From NCBI GenBank assembly GCA_900470805.1, contig UCCA01000034.1, positions 24,164 to 88,163 of the forward strand: DNA of 64,000 nt, in the 5' to 3' direction. Of the stretch, positions 7,857 to 15,812 are shown piece after piece. A model generated the notes under the pieces. The model had not been told where the DNA came from. It did no database searches and was given only the letters and a program-made list of their open reading frames with translations. Every line of letters starts with the position of its first letter. Position 1 is the first letter of the stretch. Made by a program: the position numbers and the translations under genes. This DNA is from Hyphomicrobiales bacterium. Its GTDB lineage: Bacteria; Pseudomonadota; Alphaproteobacteria; Rhizobiales; Rhizobiaceae.

Positions 7857-9611
7857 ATGTTCGGTCTGACATCTGATTCGGGGCATATCCTCGAGGCGAT
7901 CTCGAAGTCGCAAGCGATCATCGAGTTCGACCTGAAGGGCAATGTGCTGAAGGCGAACGAGAATTTCTGCAATGCTCTCGGCTACGGGCTTTCGGAGATC
8001 GTCGGCAAGCACCACAGCATGTTCTGCGATCCCGCATCGACGACCACGCAGGAATACCGCGACTTTTGGGCGCGACTTGGCCGTGGGGAATACGACGCGG
8101 GTGCCTATAAGCGGATTGCCAAGGGCAACCGCGAGATCTGGATCCAGGCCTCGTACAATCCGGTATTCAAGCGTGGCAAGCCATACAAGGTGGTGAAGTT
8201 CGCCTCCGATATCACCGACGCGAAGAACAGGGCGGTAGAGGATGCCGGCAAGCTGGATGCGATCTCGCGTTCGCAGGCGGTCATCGAGTTCAAGCCGACC
8301 GGCGAAATCATCACCGCCAACGAGAATTTCTGTAATGGTCTCGGCTACGCGCTGCACGAGATCGCCGGCAAACACCACAGCATCTTCTGCGAACCGAATT
8401 ACGCCCGCACCGAGGAATATGCCAACTTCTGGCGACGGCTGGCGCAGGGCGAGTTCATTGCCGACGAATTCGTGCGCTACGGCAAGGGCGGCAAGGAAAT
8501 CTGGATCCAGGCGGCCTATAACCCGATCACCGATGTCAACGGCAAGGTCTACAAGGTGGTGAAGTTCGCCACCGACGTCACCAGCCGCATGAGCGCCATC
8601 AGCCAGCTCGGCCAGCACCTGCGCGGGCTCTCCGAGGGCGACCTGACAAAGACCGTCGATACCGCCTTCGTCCCTTCGATGGAGCAGTTGCGGCACGATT
8701 TCAACACGACGATCGGCCGCCTCTCGGAGACGCTGAAGACCGTCGGCGAGAATGCGCATGCGATCGCCGCCGGGTCCCGCGAGATCGGCTCGACCGCGGA
8801 CACGTTCTCCAAGCGGACGGAGCAGCAGGCGGCCTCGATCGAGGAAACGGCGGCAGCGCTCGAGCAGATCACCACCACGGTCAACGACAGCAGCCATCGC
8901 GCCGACGAGGCGGGTAAGCTGGTGGCGAAGACCAAGCAGGGCGCCGAGCAATCCGGCCTCGTGGTTCGCAATGCGGTGGCGGCGATGGATCAGATCGAGC
9001 AATCCTCCCGCGAGATCACCAACATCATCGGCGTGATCGACGATATCGCCTTCCAGACCAACCTGCTGGCGCTGAATGCCGGTGTCGAGGCGGCGCGCGC
9101 CGGCGAGGCCGGGAAGGGCTTTGCTGTTGTGGCCCAGGAAGTCCGCGAACTGGCGCAGCGTTCCGCCAGCGCCGCCAAGGCGATCAAGTCGCTGATCACC
9201 ACGTCGAGCGAACTGGTGCGCAACGGCGTCGATCTTGTGGGTCAGACCGGCAAGGCGCTTGAGACGATCGTCAGCCAAGTCAACGACATCAACGTCAACG
9301 TGGCGGCGATCGTCGAGGGCTCCAAGGAACAGGCGACCGGGCTGAAGGAGATCAACCAGGCGGTCAACCAGCTGGATCAGTCGACACAGCAGAATGCCGC
9401 GATGGTCGAGGAAAGCACGGCGGCAAGCCACAAGCTGGCGCAGGAGGCGGAAACCCTGCGCGGACTGCTGGCGCAGTTCCGGCTCAGCGAGGCCTATGCT
9501 CACCGGCCCTCATCGAGAGCAGCGCCGTCTCCCGCGCTTCATCTTGTCTCTCGCGTCGCCAGAGCCCATGGCGCAGCCGCTGCGGCGGCGGATAGCTGGG
9601 AAGAATTCTGA
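7857..9611 (+). CDS. Soluble methyl-accepting chemotaxis protein with two PAS domains
   Basis: A chemoreceptor that signals to the CheA/CheW complex. From the ATG at 7857 (ribosome site GGGGACAGG) it has 584 residues. Two tandem PAS domains (about 12-120 and 134-242) are near copies of each other, each with a NENFCN-GLGY-EI-GKHHS pattern. A HAMP-like segment and a methyl-accepting coiled coil follow, with the hairpin tip NLLALNAGVEAARAGEAGKG near residue 400. No membrane segment is visible, so it should be cytoplasmic and sense an internal signal such as redox or energy state. It ends in SWEEF, a pentapeptide of the type that tethers CheR/CheB. The frame is open upstream to 7716, but that extension lacks a good ribosome site. 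Confidence 0.93.
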   Translation: MFGLTSDSGHILEAISKSQAIIEFDLKGNVLKANENFCNALGYGLSEIVGKHHSMFCDPASTTTQEYRDFWARLGRGEYDAGAYKRIAKGNREIWIQASYNPVFKRGKPYKVVKFASDITDAKNRAVEDAGKLDAISRSQAVIEFKPTGEIITANENFCNGLGYALHEIAGKHHSIFCEPNYARTEEYANFWRRLAQGEFIADEFVRYGKGGKEIWIQAAYNPITDVNGKVYKVVKFATDVTSRMSAISQLGQHLRGLSEGDLTKTVDTAFVPSMEQLRHDFNTTIGRLSETLKTVGENAHAIAAGSREIGSTADTFSKRTEQQAASIEETAAALEQITTTVNDSSHRADEAGKLVAKTKQGAEQSGLVVRNAVAAMDQIEQSSREITNIIGVIDDIAFQTNLLALNAGVEAARAGEAGKGFAVVAQEVRELAQRSASAAKAIKSLITTSSELVRNGVDLVGQTGKALETIVSQVNDINVNVAAIVEGSKEQATGLKEINQAVNQLDQSTQQNAAMVEESTAASHKLAQEAETLRGLLAQFRLSEAYAHRPSSRAAPSPALHLVSRVARAHGAAAAAADSWEEF

Positions 9612-9628
9612 TCGTCATATCAGAATGC

Positions 9629-9676
9629 GGGAAACAGCCGGCATTGCCCTCGGGCGGTGCCGGCTGCTTCGTTTCC
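9629..9676 (+). terminator. Terminator after the chemoreceptor gene
   Basis: Arms CAGCCGGCA (9635-9643) and TGCCGGCTG (9658-9666) enclose a second GCCC/GGGC pairing; flanking GGAAAC and GTTTCC lengthen the stem. Confidence 0.7.
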
Positions 9677-10070
9677 GTCTGCGCGCAACACCTCGAAAAT
9701 ACATATCTATACGTGCATGTATTCCCGGTTCAATCCCAAAGGGAGACAGATGGGCTGCCGTGGTTTCGCCTCAATGTGACATCACGTGCCAGATCGGTCC
9801 GGGAGACCTCCTGATGTGAGACATATGATGCTGGTTGTACTCATAATGCATTTTAGCTATTCATGATATGTTAGCTGTCTTTCCAAGCTAACAAAACCTA
9901 TACGCGAAATACGTTGAAATGTTAGAATTTGCGCATATGCTTAAGTTCATGAAGAGGCGAGGTGTCTGCCGCTCTTGGCAACAGCTCGTCGCTCTAGGAA
10001 AGCGCGCTTCCTTTCTCTCATTTTCTCACTGCCGGGCATTGGGCCACGGCAGCATCTCGTGGAGGTTGGA
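9677..10070. promoter_or_regulatory. AT-rich intergenic region with a perfect 8-bp dyad
   Basis: No gene is supported. The stretch is richer in A and T than its neighbours from about 9830 to 9930. It contains an inverted repeat, TGTTAGCT-N9-AGCTAACA (9869-9893), about 180 bases before the next start, a candidate operator or hairpin. The ribosome site GGAGG for the next gene is at its right end. Confidence 0.35.
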
Positions 10071-10805
10071 ATGCAGTACAGTGCATCGAAATTCGCGTTT
10101 TTGGCCCTTAGCTGCGCAGCAATCATTGCTCCGCTGCCGGCAAGCGCGTTTGATGTGGGCGGCAGCAATGGTCTGAGCATCGGCACCAGCAATGGCCTGA
10201 GCGTATCGCTCGGCGGTGCCAGCGGTGTCAATGCGAATGTCGGCGGCAACGGTAATGTTGCGACTGCGTCGGTGGGTGGCGCCAGCGGCGTCAATGCGAA
10301 CGTCGGTTCTAGCTCTGGTGGTGGTCTAGGCGTCTCGGCGTCCGTCGGCGGCTCCGGCGGCGTCAATACGAATACATCCGTCGGTGGTAGAAGCGGCGGC
10401 GGCCTCAGTGTCGGCAACACTGCCAGCATCGGTGGCGGTAACGGCGTCAATAGCAATGTCGGTGCGACCGTCGGTGGTCCCGGCCTGGCAAGTGCTCGCG
10501 CCAATGTCGGCGTCGGTGGCCGCACGTTGCTGAACGTACTGCTTGGGGTGCCTGGGATCGATCCAGACGATCCCCGCACGCCAACTAACCCGACGGACCC
10601 GAGAAACCCAACCAATCCGAATGGCACCAAGACAGGCGACAACAACTCCAACGGCAGAAACAACAAGTCCCTGCAGGCTTTCAACGACATGTCTACGGCC
10701 GATCAGACCAAGATGAAGGTTCGTTGCAAGGATATCCTGCGCGGCGGTGGCGGCTTTGATGGCAGCCTCGTGAAGCTTTGCAAGATGGTTATCGCCATGC
10801 GCTAG
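10071..10805 (+). CDS. Secreted Gly/Ser/Asn-rich repeat protein, function unknown
   Basis: From the ATG at 10071 (ribosome site GGAGG eight bases upstream) this is a 244-residue protein with a clear signal peptide ending near ALPASAFDV-type sequence (MQYSASKFAFLALSCAAIIA at the start). Residues about 30-165 are short, imperfect repeats such as GGASGVNANVG and NGLSIGTS, typical of beta-rich surface or biofilm proteins. A Pro/Asn/Thr/Asp linker (about 170-200) leads to a compact charged C-terminal region with two cysteines. I do not recognise a named family. Its stop overlaps the stop of the convergent exporter gene by sharing the bases CTAG. Confidence 0.7.
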   Translation: MQYSASKFAFLALSCAAIIAPLPASAFDVGGSNGLSIGTSNGLSVSLGGASGVNANVGGNGNVATASVGGASGVNANVGSSSGGGLGVSASVGGSGGVNTNTSVGGRSGGGLSVGNTASIGGGNGVNSNVGATVGGPGLASARANVGVGGRTLLNVLLGVPGIDPDDPRTPTNPTDPRNPTNPNGTKTGDNNSNGRNNKSLQAFNDMSTADQTKMKVRCKDILRGGGGFDGSLVKLCKMVIAMR

Positions 10806-11692
10806 GCGGCAGCCGGCTCTGTCGGTGCAGTCTTTTTCCGGAACATCTCCCGAGCAGCCAGTATCGCGCCGCCTGTCACCAGCAGGCAGGCGAGCGCGAT
10901 ACGCCAGCTGGGTTCGGCAAAGCCTGAGATCGTCAGGACCAACGTAGACAAAAGCGGCGCGGCATAACTTGCCGCGCCGAGAATCTGAATATCGCCGTTC
11001 TTGACGCCGTAATCCCAGGCATAGAAGGCGGCGCCCACCGGAAACAGGCCGAGGCCTACGACGGCCGTCCACTGGAAGGCGGTTTCCGGCCACACGGTGG
11101 TTTCAAGGCCAAAGTGGAAGACAAACGAGAGAACCGAAGTCGCCAGGCAAAAGCCGGTGACCACATCGGTCGAGACGGCATCGAAACGCCGCGTCAGCAG
11201 AGAATACCCCGACCATGTGAAGGCGCACATCAGCGCCGCGCCATAGCCCAGTGCATAAGCGCCGTCGAAATTGATCCCGTTCTTGCCAATGATCAGGAAC
11301 GTGCCGCAGAGGCCGGCAACCGCTCCGACGATATGGTACCAGCGCAATCTTTCTCCCGGCAGCAGGGCCGAGCCCACGACGATCAGCAGCGGCCAGAGGT
11401 AGGCGATCAGCCCGGCTTCGACGGCGGGAGCGTTTCGCAGCGCCGTGAAGTAGAGAAAGTGATAGCCGAACAGGCCGATGATCCCGACCAGCCAGACCTT
11501 GGCCGGCTGCCTGAGCAGCGCCAGGCGCGAGGGATTCAGGATCAGCACCACGATGCCGGGAATGCTGCCGATGGCAAAGCAGATCGCCGTCAGCTGAAAT
11601 GCCGGCATCTTGCCGGAGGCGGCGGTAAACAGCGCCAGAAACGACCACATGAGAATGGCCGTGAACCCGATCAACGTTGCCCGAAACTTCAT
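10802..11692 (-). CDS. DMT-family exporter, YddG-like
   Basis: A 296-residue inner-membrane protein with about ten hydrophobic segments and the two-fold EamA architecture. Phrases such as VEAGLIAYLWPLLIVV in the first half and AFYAWDYGVKNGD with AASYAAPLLSTL in the second match the arrangement of the aromatic amino acid exporter YddG more closely than other DMT proteins. The substrate remains an inference. The start is the ATG at 11692, after AGGGGAACAG on the coding strand. It converges with the repeat-protein gene. Confidence 0.82.
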   Translation of the reverse strand: MKFRATLIGFTAILMWSFLALFTAASGKMPAFQLTAICFAIGSIPGIVVLILNPSRLALLRQPAKVWLVGIIGLFGYHFLYFTALRNAPAVEAGLIAYLWPLLIVVGSALLPGERLRWYHIVGAVAGLCGTFLIIGKNGINFDGAYALGYGAALMCAFTWSGYSLLTRRFDAVSTDVVTGFCLATSVLSFVFHFGLETTVWPETAFQWTAVVGLGLFPVGAAFYAWDYGVKNGDIQILGAASYAAPLLSTLVLTISGFAEPSWRIALACLLVTGGAILAAREMFRKKTAPTEPAAA

Positions 11693-11722
11693 CTGTTCCC
11701 CTTTGCGGAGACAGCTGCTCCG

Positions 11723-12499
11723 TCAGCTTGCGCCATATTTGACTGCAGTGATCGTCACAGGCCCGTATTGAGTCGGGATGCGAACGAAGACTGGAGCATA
11801 TACATTTGCGGCGTCGGCCTTGGCAAACCAGATTTCCATGCGGCTGCTCTTGCTGAGATAGTCGATGTCGCTGCGGCCTTTCTTGTAGCCCGAGCGTGGC
11901 ACGAAGCGGACGTTGCAGACGGTGGCCTTGCCGGTGAAGCCTTCGGTGGAGAAGTCCTTCGATCCGCTCGGCGACATCACGAGGTCCATGCGCATCTCGC
12001 CGTCGTAGATCGGCAGCTTCTGGGCGCAGACATTGGTATCGGCAGGGAAGATCAGGCCGGAGATCGGGTCGAGCACGGCGCGCATGTCGCTGGCCGGGAC
12101 GTTGACCCAGTTTTTCGGCGGCAGGCGCGGTGGCTTGACCGTCGTCGAGGTGATGTTGCCGTTGGTGTAGCGGACATCGTAGGTGCGGGCTCGCTTGCCG
12201 CTCTTGTAATAGAGCAGATAGTGCGAGGCCTGCATGCGGTCGCCGCGGATCGTGCCATCGACGCTGGTCTTGGCGGATATCGTCGTCACCAGATCGGCGA
12301 GACCGGCCGAGCTGATGTCGCCGGATACCCGGTAGGTCTTGTCGTCCTCGATGCGGGTCATGAAGGCGGCGCGAGCAATGGTGATGATGCCGAGCGCAAC
12401 CTTGTATTCCGTGCGGTGGACGACTTCGGCGGCTCCGGCCGGAACGGCGAGGAGCGCCGCCAGGGCGGAAATGAAAATGCGTTTGCCCGAATGAGCCAT
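11723..12499 (-). CDS. DUF3108 family exported protein
   Basis: A 258-residue protein starting MAHSGKRIFISALAALL, a signal peptide with likely cleavage after AGAA. The body is beta-rich, with phrases such as YKVALGIITIARAAF and DGEMRMDLVMSPSG that fit the DUF3108 family of periplasmic or envelope-associated proteins. The function is not known. I chose the ATG at 12499, preceded by AACAAGG, over an upstream GTG at 12523. It is divergent from rpmB. Confidence 0.75.
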   Translation of the reverse strand: MAHSGKRIFISALAALLAVPAGAAEVVHRTEYKVALGIITIARAAFMTRIEDDKTYRVSGDISSAGLADLVTTISAKTSVDGTIRGDRMQASHYLLYYKSGKRARTYDVRYTNGNITSTTVKPPRLPPKNWVNVPASDMRAVLDPISGLIFPADTNVCAQKLPIYDGEMRMDLVMSPSGSKDFSTEGFTGKATVCNVRFVPRSGYKKGRSDIDYLSKSSRMEIWFAKADAANVYAPVFVRIPTQYGPVTITAVKYGAS

Positions 12500-12616
12500 G
12501 AATTGAACCTTGTTCCGGCGCACTGGTCAGGCCGTTGGATACGGTCTATACGCCTGTCTTGGCGGTAAGAAAACACGAGCTTTTTGACCGAATTGCGGGA
12601 AACGCCAAGGTTTGGC

Positions 12617-12645
12617 TTGACGCGCCCGGTCTGTCTGATTATAGA
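12617..12645 (+). promoter_or_regulatory. Sigma-70 promoter for rpmB
   Basis: TTGACG (12617-12622), a 17-base spacer, then TATAGA (12640-12645). This is close to the rhizobial vegetative consensus and would give a leader of about 85-90 bases. Confidence 0.7.
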
Positions 12646-12738
12646 ACCGCAACTTTCCAATCATGGCCTGTTGGATTGCAAGCTTGACTTTGCGCGAGCC
12701 GGCAATCGGTGGCCGAGAAAAACAAGAATAGGTGTCCC

Positions 12739-13041
12739 ATGTCCCGCATGTGCGAATTGACCGGCAAGGCAGTCCTCGTTGGCAACAATGTCAGCCATGC
12801 CAACAACAAGACCAAGCGCCGGTTCCTCCCGAACCTGTGCCAGGTTACGCTGATCTCCGACGCACTCGGCCAGCGTTACCGTCTTCGCGTTTCGGCTGCT
12901 GCTCTGCGTACCGTCGAGCATCGCGGTGGTCTCGATGCTTTCCTGATCAAGGCAAGCGAAGGTGACCTGTCGATGCGCGCTCGTCTGCTGCGCCGCCAGA
13001 TCGTCAAGAAGACCGCTGAAACGGCTGTTGCCGCTGCCTAA
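12739..13041 (+). CDS. rpmB: 50S ribosomal protein L28
   Basis: A basic 100-residue ribosomal protein of the large subunit. It starts MSRMCELTGKAV and contains GNNVSHANNKTKRRFLPNL, the L28 signature. The ATG at 12739 follows AGGTGTCCC; an in-frame upstream GTG would add ten residues not seen in the family. Its own promoter and terminator flank it. Confidence 0.97.
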   Translation: MSRMCELTGKAVLVGNNVSHANNKTKRRFLPNLCQVTLISDALGQRYRLRVSAAALRTVEHRGGLDAFLIKASEGDLSMRARLLRRQIVKKTAETAVAAA

Positions 13042-13070
13042 GCAGCGCTCGGCTTTCTGCTATACGGCTT

Positions 13071-13107
13071 CAAAAGGCTTGGACGGATAATCCGTACAAG
13101 CCTTTTG
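13071..13107 (+). terminator. Terminator after rpmB
   Basis: Outer arms CAAAAGGCTTG and CAAGCCTTTTG (11 bp) plus an inner ACGGA-TAA-TCCGT pairing, with a T-run inside the descending arm. A very strong stem. Confidence 0.85.
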
Positions 13108-13129
13108 CTTTGCCGGTTCATCCCTCCAA

Positions 13130-13156
13130 CTGGTGGCATACCCCAGGATAAAAAAA
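13130..13156 (+). promoter_or_regulatory. Possible preQ1-I-like riboswitch over the ribosome site of the queuosine-precursor transporter gene
   Basis: CTGG (13130-13133) pairs with CCAG (13143-13146), with loop TGGCATACC and an A-rich tail GATAAAAAAATG running into the start codon. The layout (short stem, C-rich loop end, adenine tail, start codon immediately after) resembles the compact preQ1-I aptamer, especially the type that begins CUGGG and ends CCCAG. The downstream gene is the expected target class. The loop is shorter than in known examples, and a plain bulged hairpin is an alternative fold. AGGA, the likely ribosome site, overlaps the 3' arm, so translational control would be direct. 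Confidence 0.4.
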
Positions 13157-13791
13157 TGCTTCAGATGCGTTATACCCTCGTTTACGTCGCCCTGATGACG
13201 CTTGTCGTCGTCGCCTCGAACTTCCTCGTGCAGTTCCCGTTGAATGCGACGTTCGCCGGCATCAATCTTGCCGATCTGCTGACCTGGGGTGCCTTCACCT
13301 ATCCGGTCGCGTTCCTGATCACCGATCTCACCAACCGACAGTTCGGCCCCAAGGCCGCCCGCAGGGTCGTGTTCGCAGGCTTCGTGGTCGGCGTCGCGCT
13401 GTCGTTCGTGACCTCGGTTCCGCGTATCGCCATCGCCTCGGGCACGGCCTACCTTGCCGGACAGCTGCTTGATATCGCACTCTTCAACCGGTTGCGCCGT
13501 CAGGCGTGGTGGCGTGCGCCGCTCGTCGGGTCGCTGCTCGGCTCGATGCTCGATACGGTGATCTTCTTCTCGCTGTCGTTTGCCGCGCTCTTCGTCTTCC
13601 TCGGCCCGAACGATCCGTTCGCGCTGGAGGCGTCGCCAATTCTCGGCATCTTCACGGCCGAGGCGCCGCGGTGGATTTCCTGGGCGATCGGCGATTTCTG
13701 GGTGAAGCTGCTGGTCGGCCTGGTGATGCTCTTGCCCTACGGCGCATTGATGAGCGTTCTGCGGCCAACGCCGGCGGTCGGCGTCCGCTGA
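13156..13791 (+). CDS. Queuosine precursor transporter (YhhQ/DUF165 family)
   Basis: A 211-residue inner-membrane protein with about six hydrophobic segments. The blocks FLITDLTNRQFGPKAARRVVF and GSMLDTVIFFSLSFAALF match the family that imports preQ0/preQ1 for tRNA queuosine. The start ATG at 13156 is preceded by AGGATAAAAAA; earlier in-frame codons would lie inside the putative aptamer. It is transcribed after the rpmB terminator, either by read-through or from an unseen promoter. Confidence 0.88.
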   Translation: MLQMRYTLVYVALMTLVVVASNFLVQFPLNATFAGINLADLLTWGAFTYPVAFLITDLTNRQFGPKAARRVVFAGFVVGVALSFVTSVPRIAIASGTAYLAGQLLDIALFNRLRRQAWWRAPLVGSLLGSMLDTVIFFSLSFAALFVFLGPNDPFALEASPILGIFTAEAPRWISWAIGDFWVKLLVGLVMLLPYGALMSVLRPTPAVGVR

Positions 13792-13807
13792 TCCCCTCTC
13801 AGGCGGG

Positions 13808-14737
13808 CTACAGGCTTGCCGCCGTTGCCGGATTGCCGCGGTTATACTGCCGTGGCGAGCAACCCATGATCCGTTTGAACGCCGTGCTGAAGGCAGCCTC
13901 GGATTCGTAGCCGAGCGACGGGGCGATGACCGAAATCGGGTCCCTCGAGTTCTGCAGGCGGTCGCCGGCGAGCAACATGCGCCAATGGGCGAGATATTCC
14001 ATCGGCGAGGTGCCGACGGTCTCCTTGAATTTCTGCGCGAAGGTCGATCGCGACATGCCGGTGCGCACGGCAAGCTGCTGTAGGGTCCAGCGATGGGCGG
14101 GATCGTCGTGCATGGCGTTCATCGCGGTGCTCATCTGTTTGTCGGCCAGCGCGAAGAGCCAGCCGACGCCGGTGCCCGATCGCTCGGCCATGTGCAGGCG
14201 CAGCGCCTGTACCAGGATCATGTGGGCGAGGTGCTGGACCACGAGAAAGCCGCCGGGCTGCTGTGCCCGCAATTCCTGCATCATCTGTTCGACGGCCCAG
14301 CGCAGCGCCGCCTGGCTTTCCCTGTCGCGCAAAAGCACGATCGGCGGCAGCATGCGCAGCAGGATGTCGGCGTGATTGCCGGCAAGGCCGAAGCGGCTGC
14401 TAACCAACGAGAAGTCGTTGCCGCCGTTGAGCGAGACGATGCTGCCCTTGCGCGGGCCGGAGAAAATGCTCGAGGCCGGGACCGGCTCCAGCGATAGATC
14501 GGTGGCCAGCCGGAAGGGGCGTCCGCTTGGGAGCAGGAAGCTGTCGCCAGCGGTGAGTCGCACCGGATCGGGTCCGCCGTCGACCGCGAGCCAGCACTCT
14601 CCCGAGACGACGGTGCCGCACTTGATGCCGCCCTGCTGGTCGGGAAACTGGATCGCCCAGGCGCCGCCAGCCTCCATTCCGGCAGAGAGATAGTTCTGCG
14701 GCTTCAGGAGCGAGAGCACATTGGAGAGCGGATCCAT
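13808..14737 (-). CDS. AraC-family transcriptional regulator with cupin-type sensor domain
   Basis: A 309-residue regulator. The N-terminal half (about 1-190) is a cupin-like ligand domain of the AraC type that has phrases such as AGDSFLLPSGRPFRLAT. The C-terminal half has the double helix-turn-helix with WTLQQLAVRTGMSRSTFAQKF and the second-helix pattern DPISVIAPSLGYESEAAFSTAFKR. ATG at 14737 follows CCGGAG. It is divergent from the epimerase gene, which it probably controls. Confidence 0.9.
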   Translation of the reverse strand: MDPLSNVLSLLKPQNYLSAGMEAGGAWAIQFPDQQGGIKCGTVVSGECWLAVDGGPDPVRLTAGDSFLLPSGRPFRLATDLSLEPVPASSIFSGPRKGSIVSLNGGNDFSLVSSRFGLAGNHADILLRMLPPIVLLRDRESQAALRWAVEQMMQELRAQQPGGFLVVQHLAHMILVQALRLHMAERSGTGVGWLFALADKQMSTAMNAMHDDPAHRWTLQQLAVRTGMSRSTFAQKFKETVGTSPMEYLAHWRMLLAGDRLQNSRDPISVIAPSLGYESEAAFSTAFKRIMGCSPRQYNRGNPATAASL

Positions 14738-14769
14738 CGGAAACTCCGGACGATTGCAAAGATATGGCG

Positions 14770-14794
14770 GACCATACAGCATAGACCGTATAAT
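14770..14794 (+). promoter_or_regulatory. Activator-type promoter between the AraC and epimerase genes
   Basis: TATAAT (14789-14794) is a perfect -10, but there is no -35 hexamer at the right distance. In its place are two direct repeats, GACCATA (14770-14776) and GACCGTA (14784-14790), 14 bases apart, as expected where an AraC protein recruits polymerase. Confidence 0.45.
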
Positions 14795-14865
14795 CCCAAT
14801 CTCCTAGCCTGTCTTCGAGACGATTGCTGCGGCGGTCGTCGAAGAGCAGCCAAGGAGAAATCATC

Positions 14866-15750
14866 ATGCGCGTTTTCGTTACCGGTGCCACGGGCTTCGT
14901 CGGCTCCGCCGTCGTTCAGGATCTCATTCAGGCCGGCCATCAGGTTCTAGGTCTCGCCCGCTCTGACGCATCGGCGGCCGCGCTGAGGGCGGTAGGCGCC
15001 GATGTGCATCGCGGCGAGCTTGAGGATATCGACAGCCTGCGCAGTGGCGCGGCCGCGTCGGATGGGGTCATCCATACCGGCTTCATTCATGACTTCTCGA
15101 AGTTCAAGGAGAATTGCGAGATCGACCGGCGCGCCATCGAGGCGATGGGCAGCGTGCTGGCCGGCTCGGCCAAGCACATGGTCGTGACGTCGGGCACCGG
15201 GTTGATCGCGCCGGGCACCGTCGCCACCGAGGATGCGGCGGCGCCGTCTTCCGCCGCCATTCCCCGCGTGTCGGAGCAGACGGCATTGTCGATGGACGGC
15301 GTCAGCGCCTCGGTGGTCCGGCTCCCACCCTCCGTGCATGGCGACGGCGACCACGGTTTCGTGCCGATCGTCATCGGCATCGCGCGCGAAAAGGGTGTCT
15401 CGGCCTATATCGGCGAAGGCCAGAACCACTGGCCGGCGGTTCATCGTCTCGATACCGGACGGCTCTATCGGCTGGTTCTGGAAAAGGCTGCCGCGGGTGC
15501 TCGCTATCATGGCGTGGCCGAGGAGGGCATTGCGTTCCGCGAGATCGCCGCGGTGATCGGCAAACGGCTGGGCCTGCCAGTGGTCTCGAAATCGCCTGAA
15601 GAGGCCGCCGAGCATTTCGGCTGGTTCACGCATTTCGCCTCGATCAACAACCGCGCGTCCAGCGCCAAGACGCGGGACGTTCTCGGCTGGAACCCGACGC
15701 ATCCTGATCTGATCGCCGATCTGGATCGCCCGGCCTACTTCGAAGACTGA
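14866..15750 (+). CDS. NAD-dependent epimerase/dehydratase-type SDR protein
   Basis: A 294-residue extended SDR protein. The dinucleotide-binding motif is GATGFVGSAV near residues 6-15; typical NAD-epimerase segments follow (DSLRSGAAASDGVIHTGF, HRLDTGRLYRLVLEKA). The usual YxxxK catalytic pair is not evident where expected, which is common in the atypical SDR subgroup this resembles, so it may act as a reductase-like or binding protein. The start at 14866 has ribosome site CAAGGAG. Substrate unknown; control by the divergent AraC protein is likely. Confidence 0.8.
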   Translation: MRVFVTGATGFVGSAVVQDLIQAGHQVLGLARSDASAAALRAVGADVHRGELEDIDSLRSGAAASDGVIHTGFIHDFSKFKENCEIDRRAIEAMGSVLAGSAKHMVVTSGTGLIAPGTVATEDAAAPSSAAIPRVSEQTALSMDGVSASVVRLPPSVHGDGDHGFVPIVIGIAREKGVSAYIGEGQNHWPAVHRLDTGRLYRLVLEKAAAGARYHGVAEEGIAFREIAAVIGKRLGLPVVSKSPEEAAEHFGWFTHFASINNRASSAKTRDVLGWNPTHPDLIADLDRPAYFED

Positions 15751-15784
15751 GCGCGGACCGTAGACCACAGGACAGAGATACACA

Positions 15785-15812
15785 CGGCCCGGTATCAACG
15801 GATATCGGGCCG
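15785..15812. terminator. Shared hairpin between convergent genes
   Basis: CGGCCCG-G-TATC-AACG-GATA-T-CGGGCCG: a 7-bp and a 4-bp stem separated by one mismatch. It covers the stop of the leftward gene and lies 35 bases after the rightward epimerase, so it may serve both. Confidence 0.6.
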
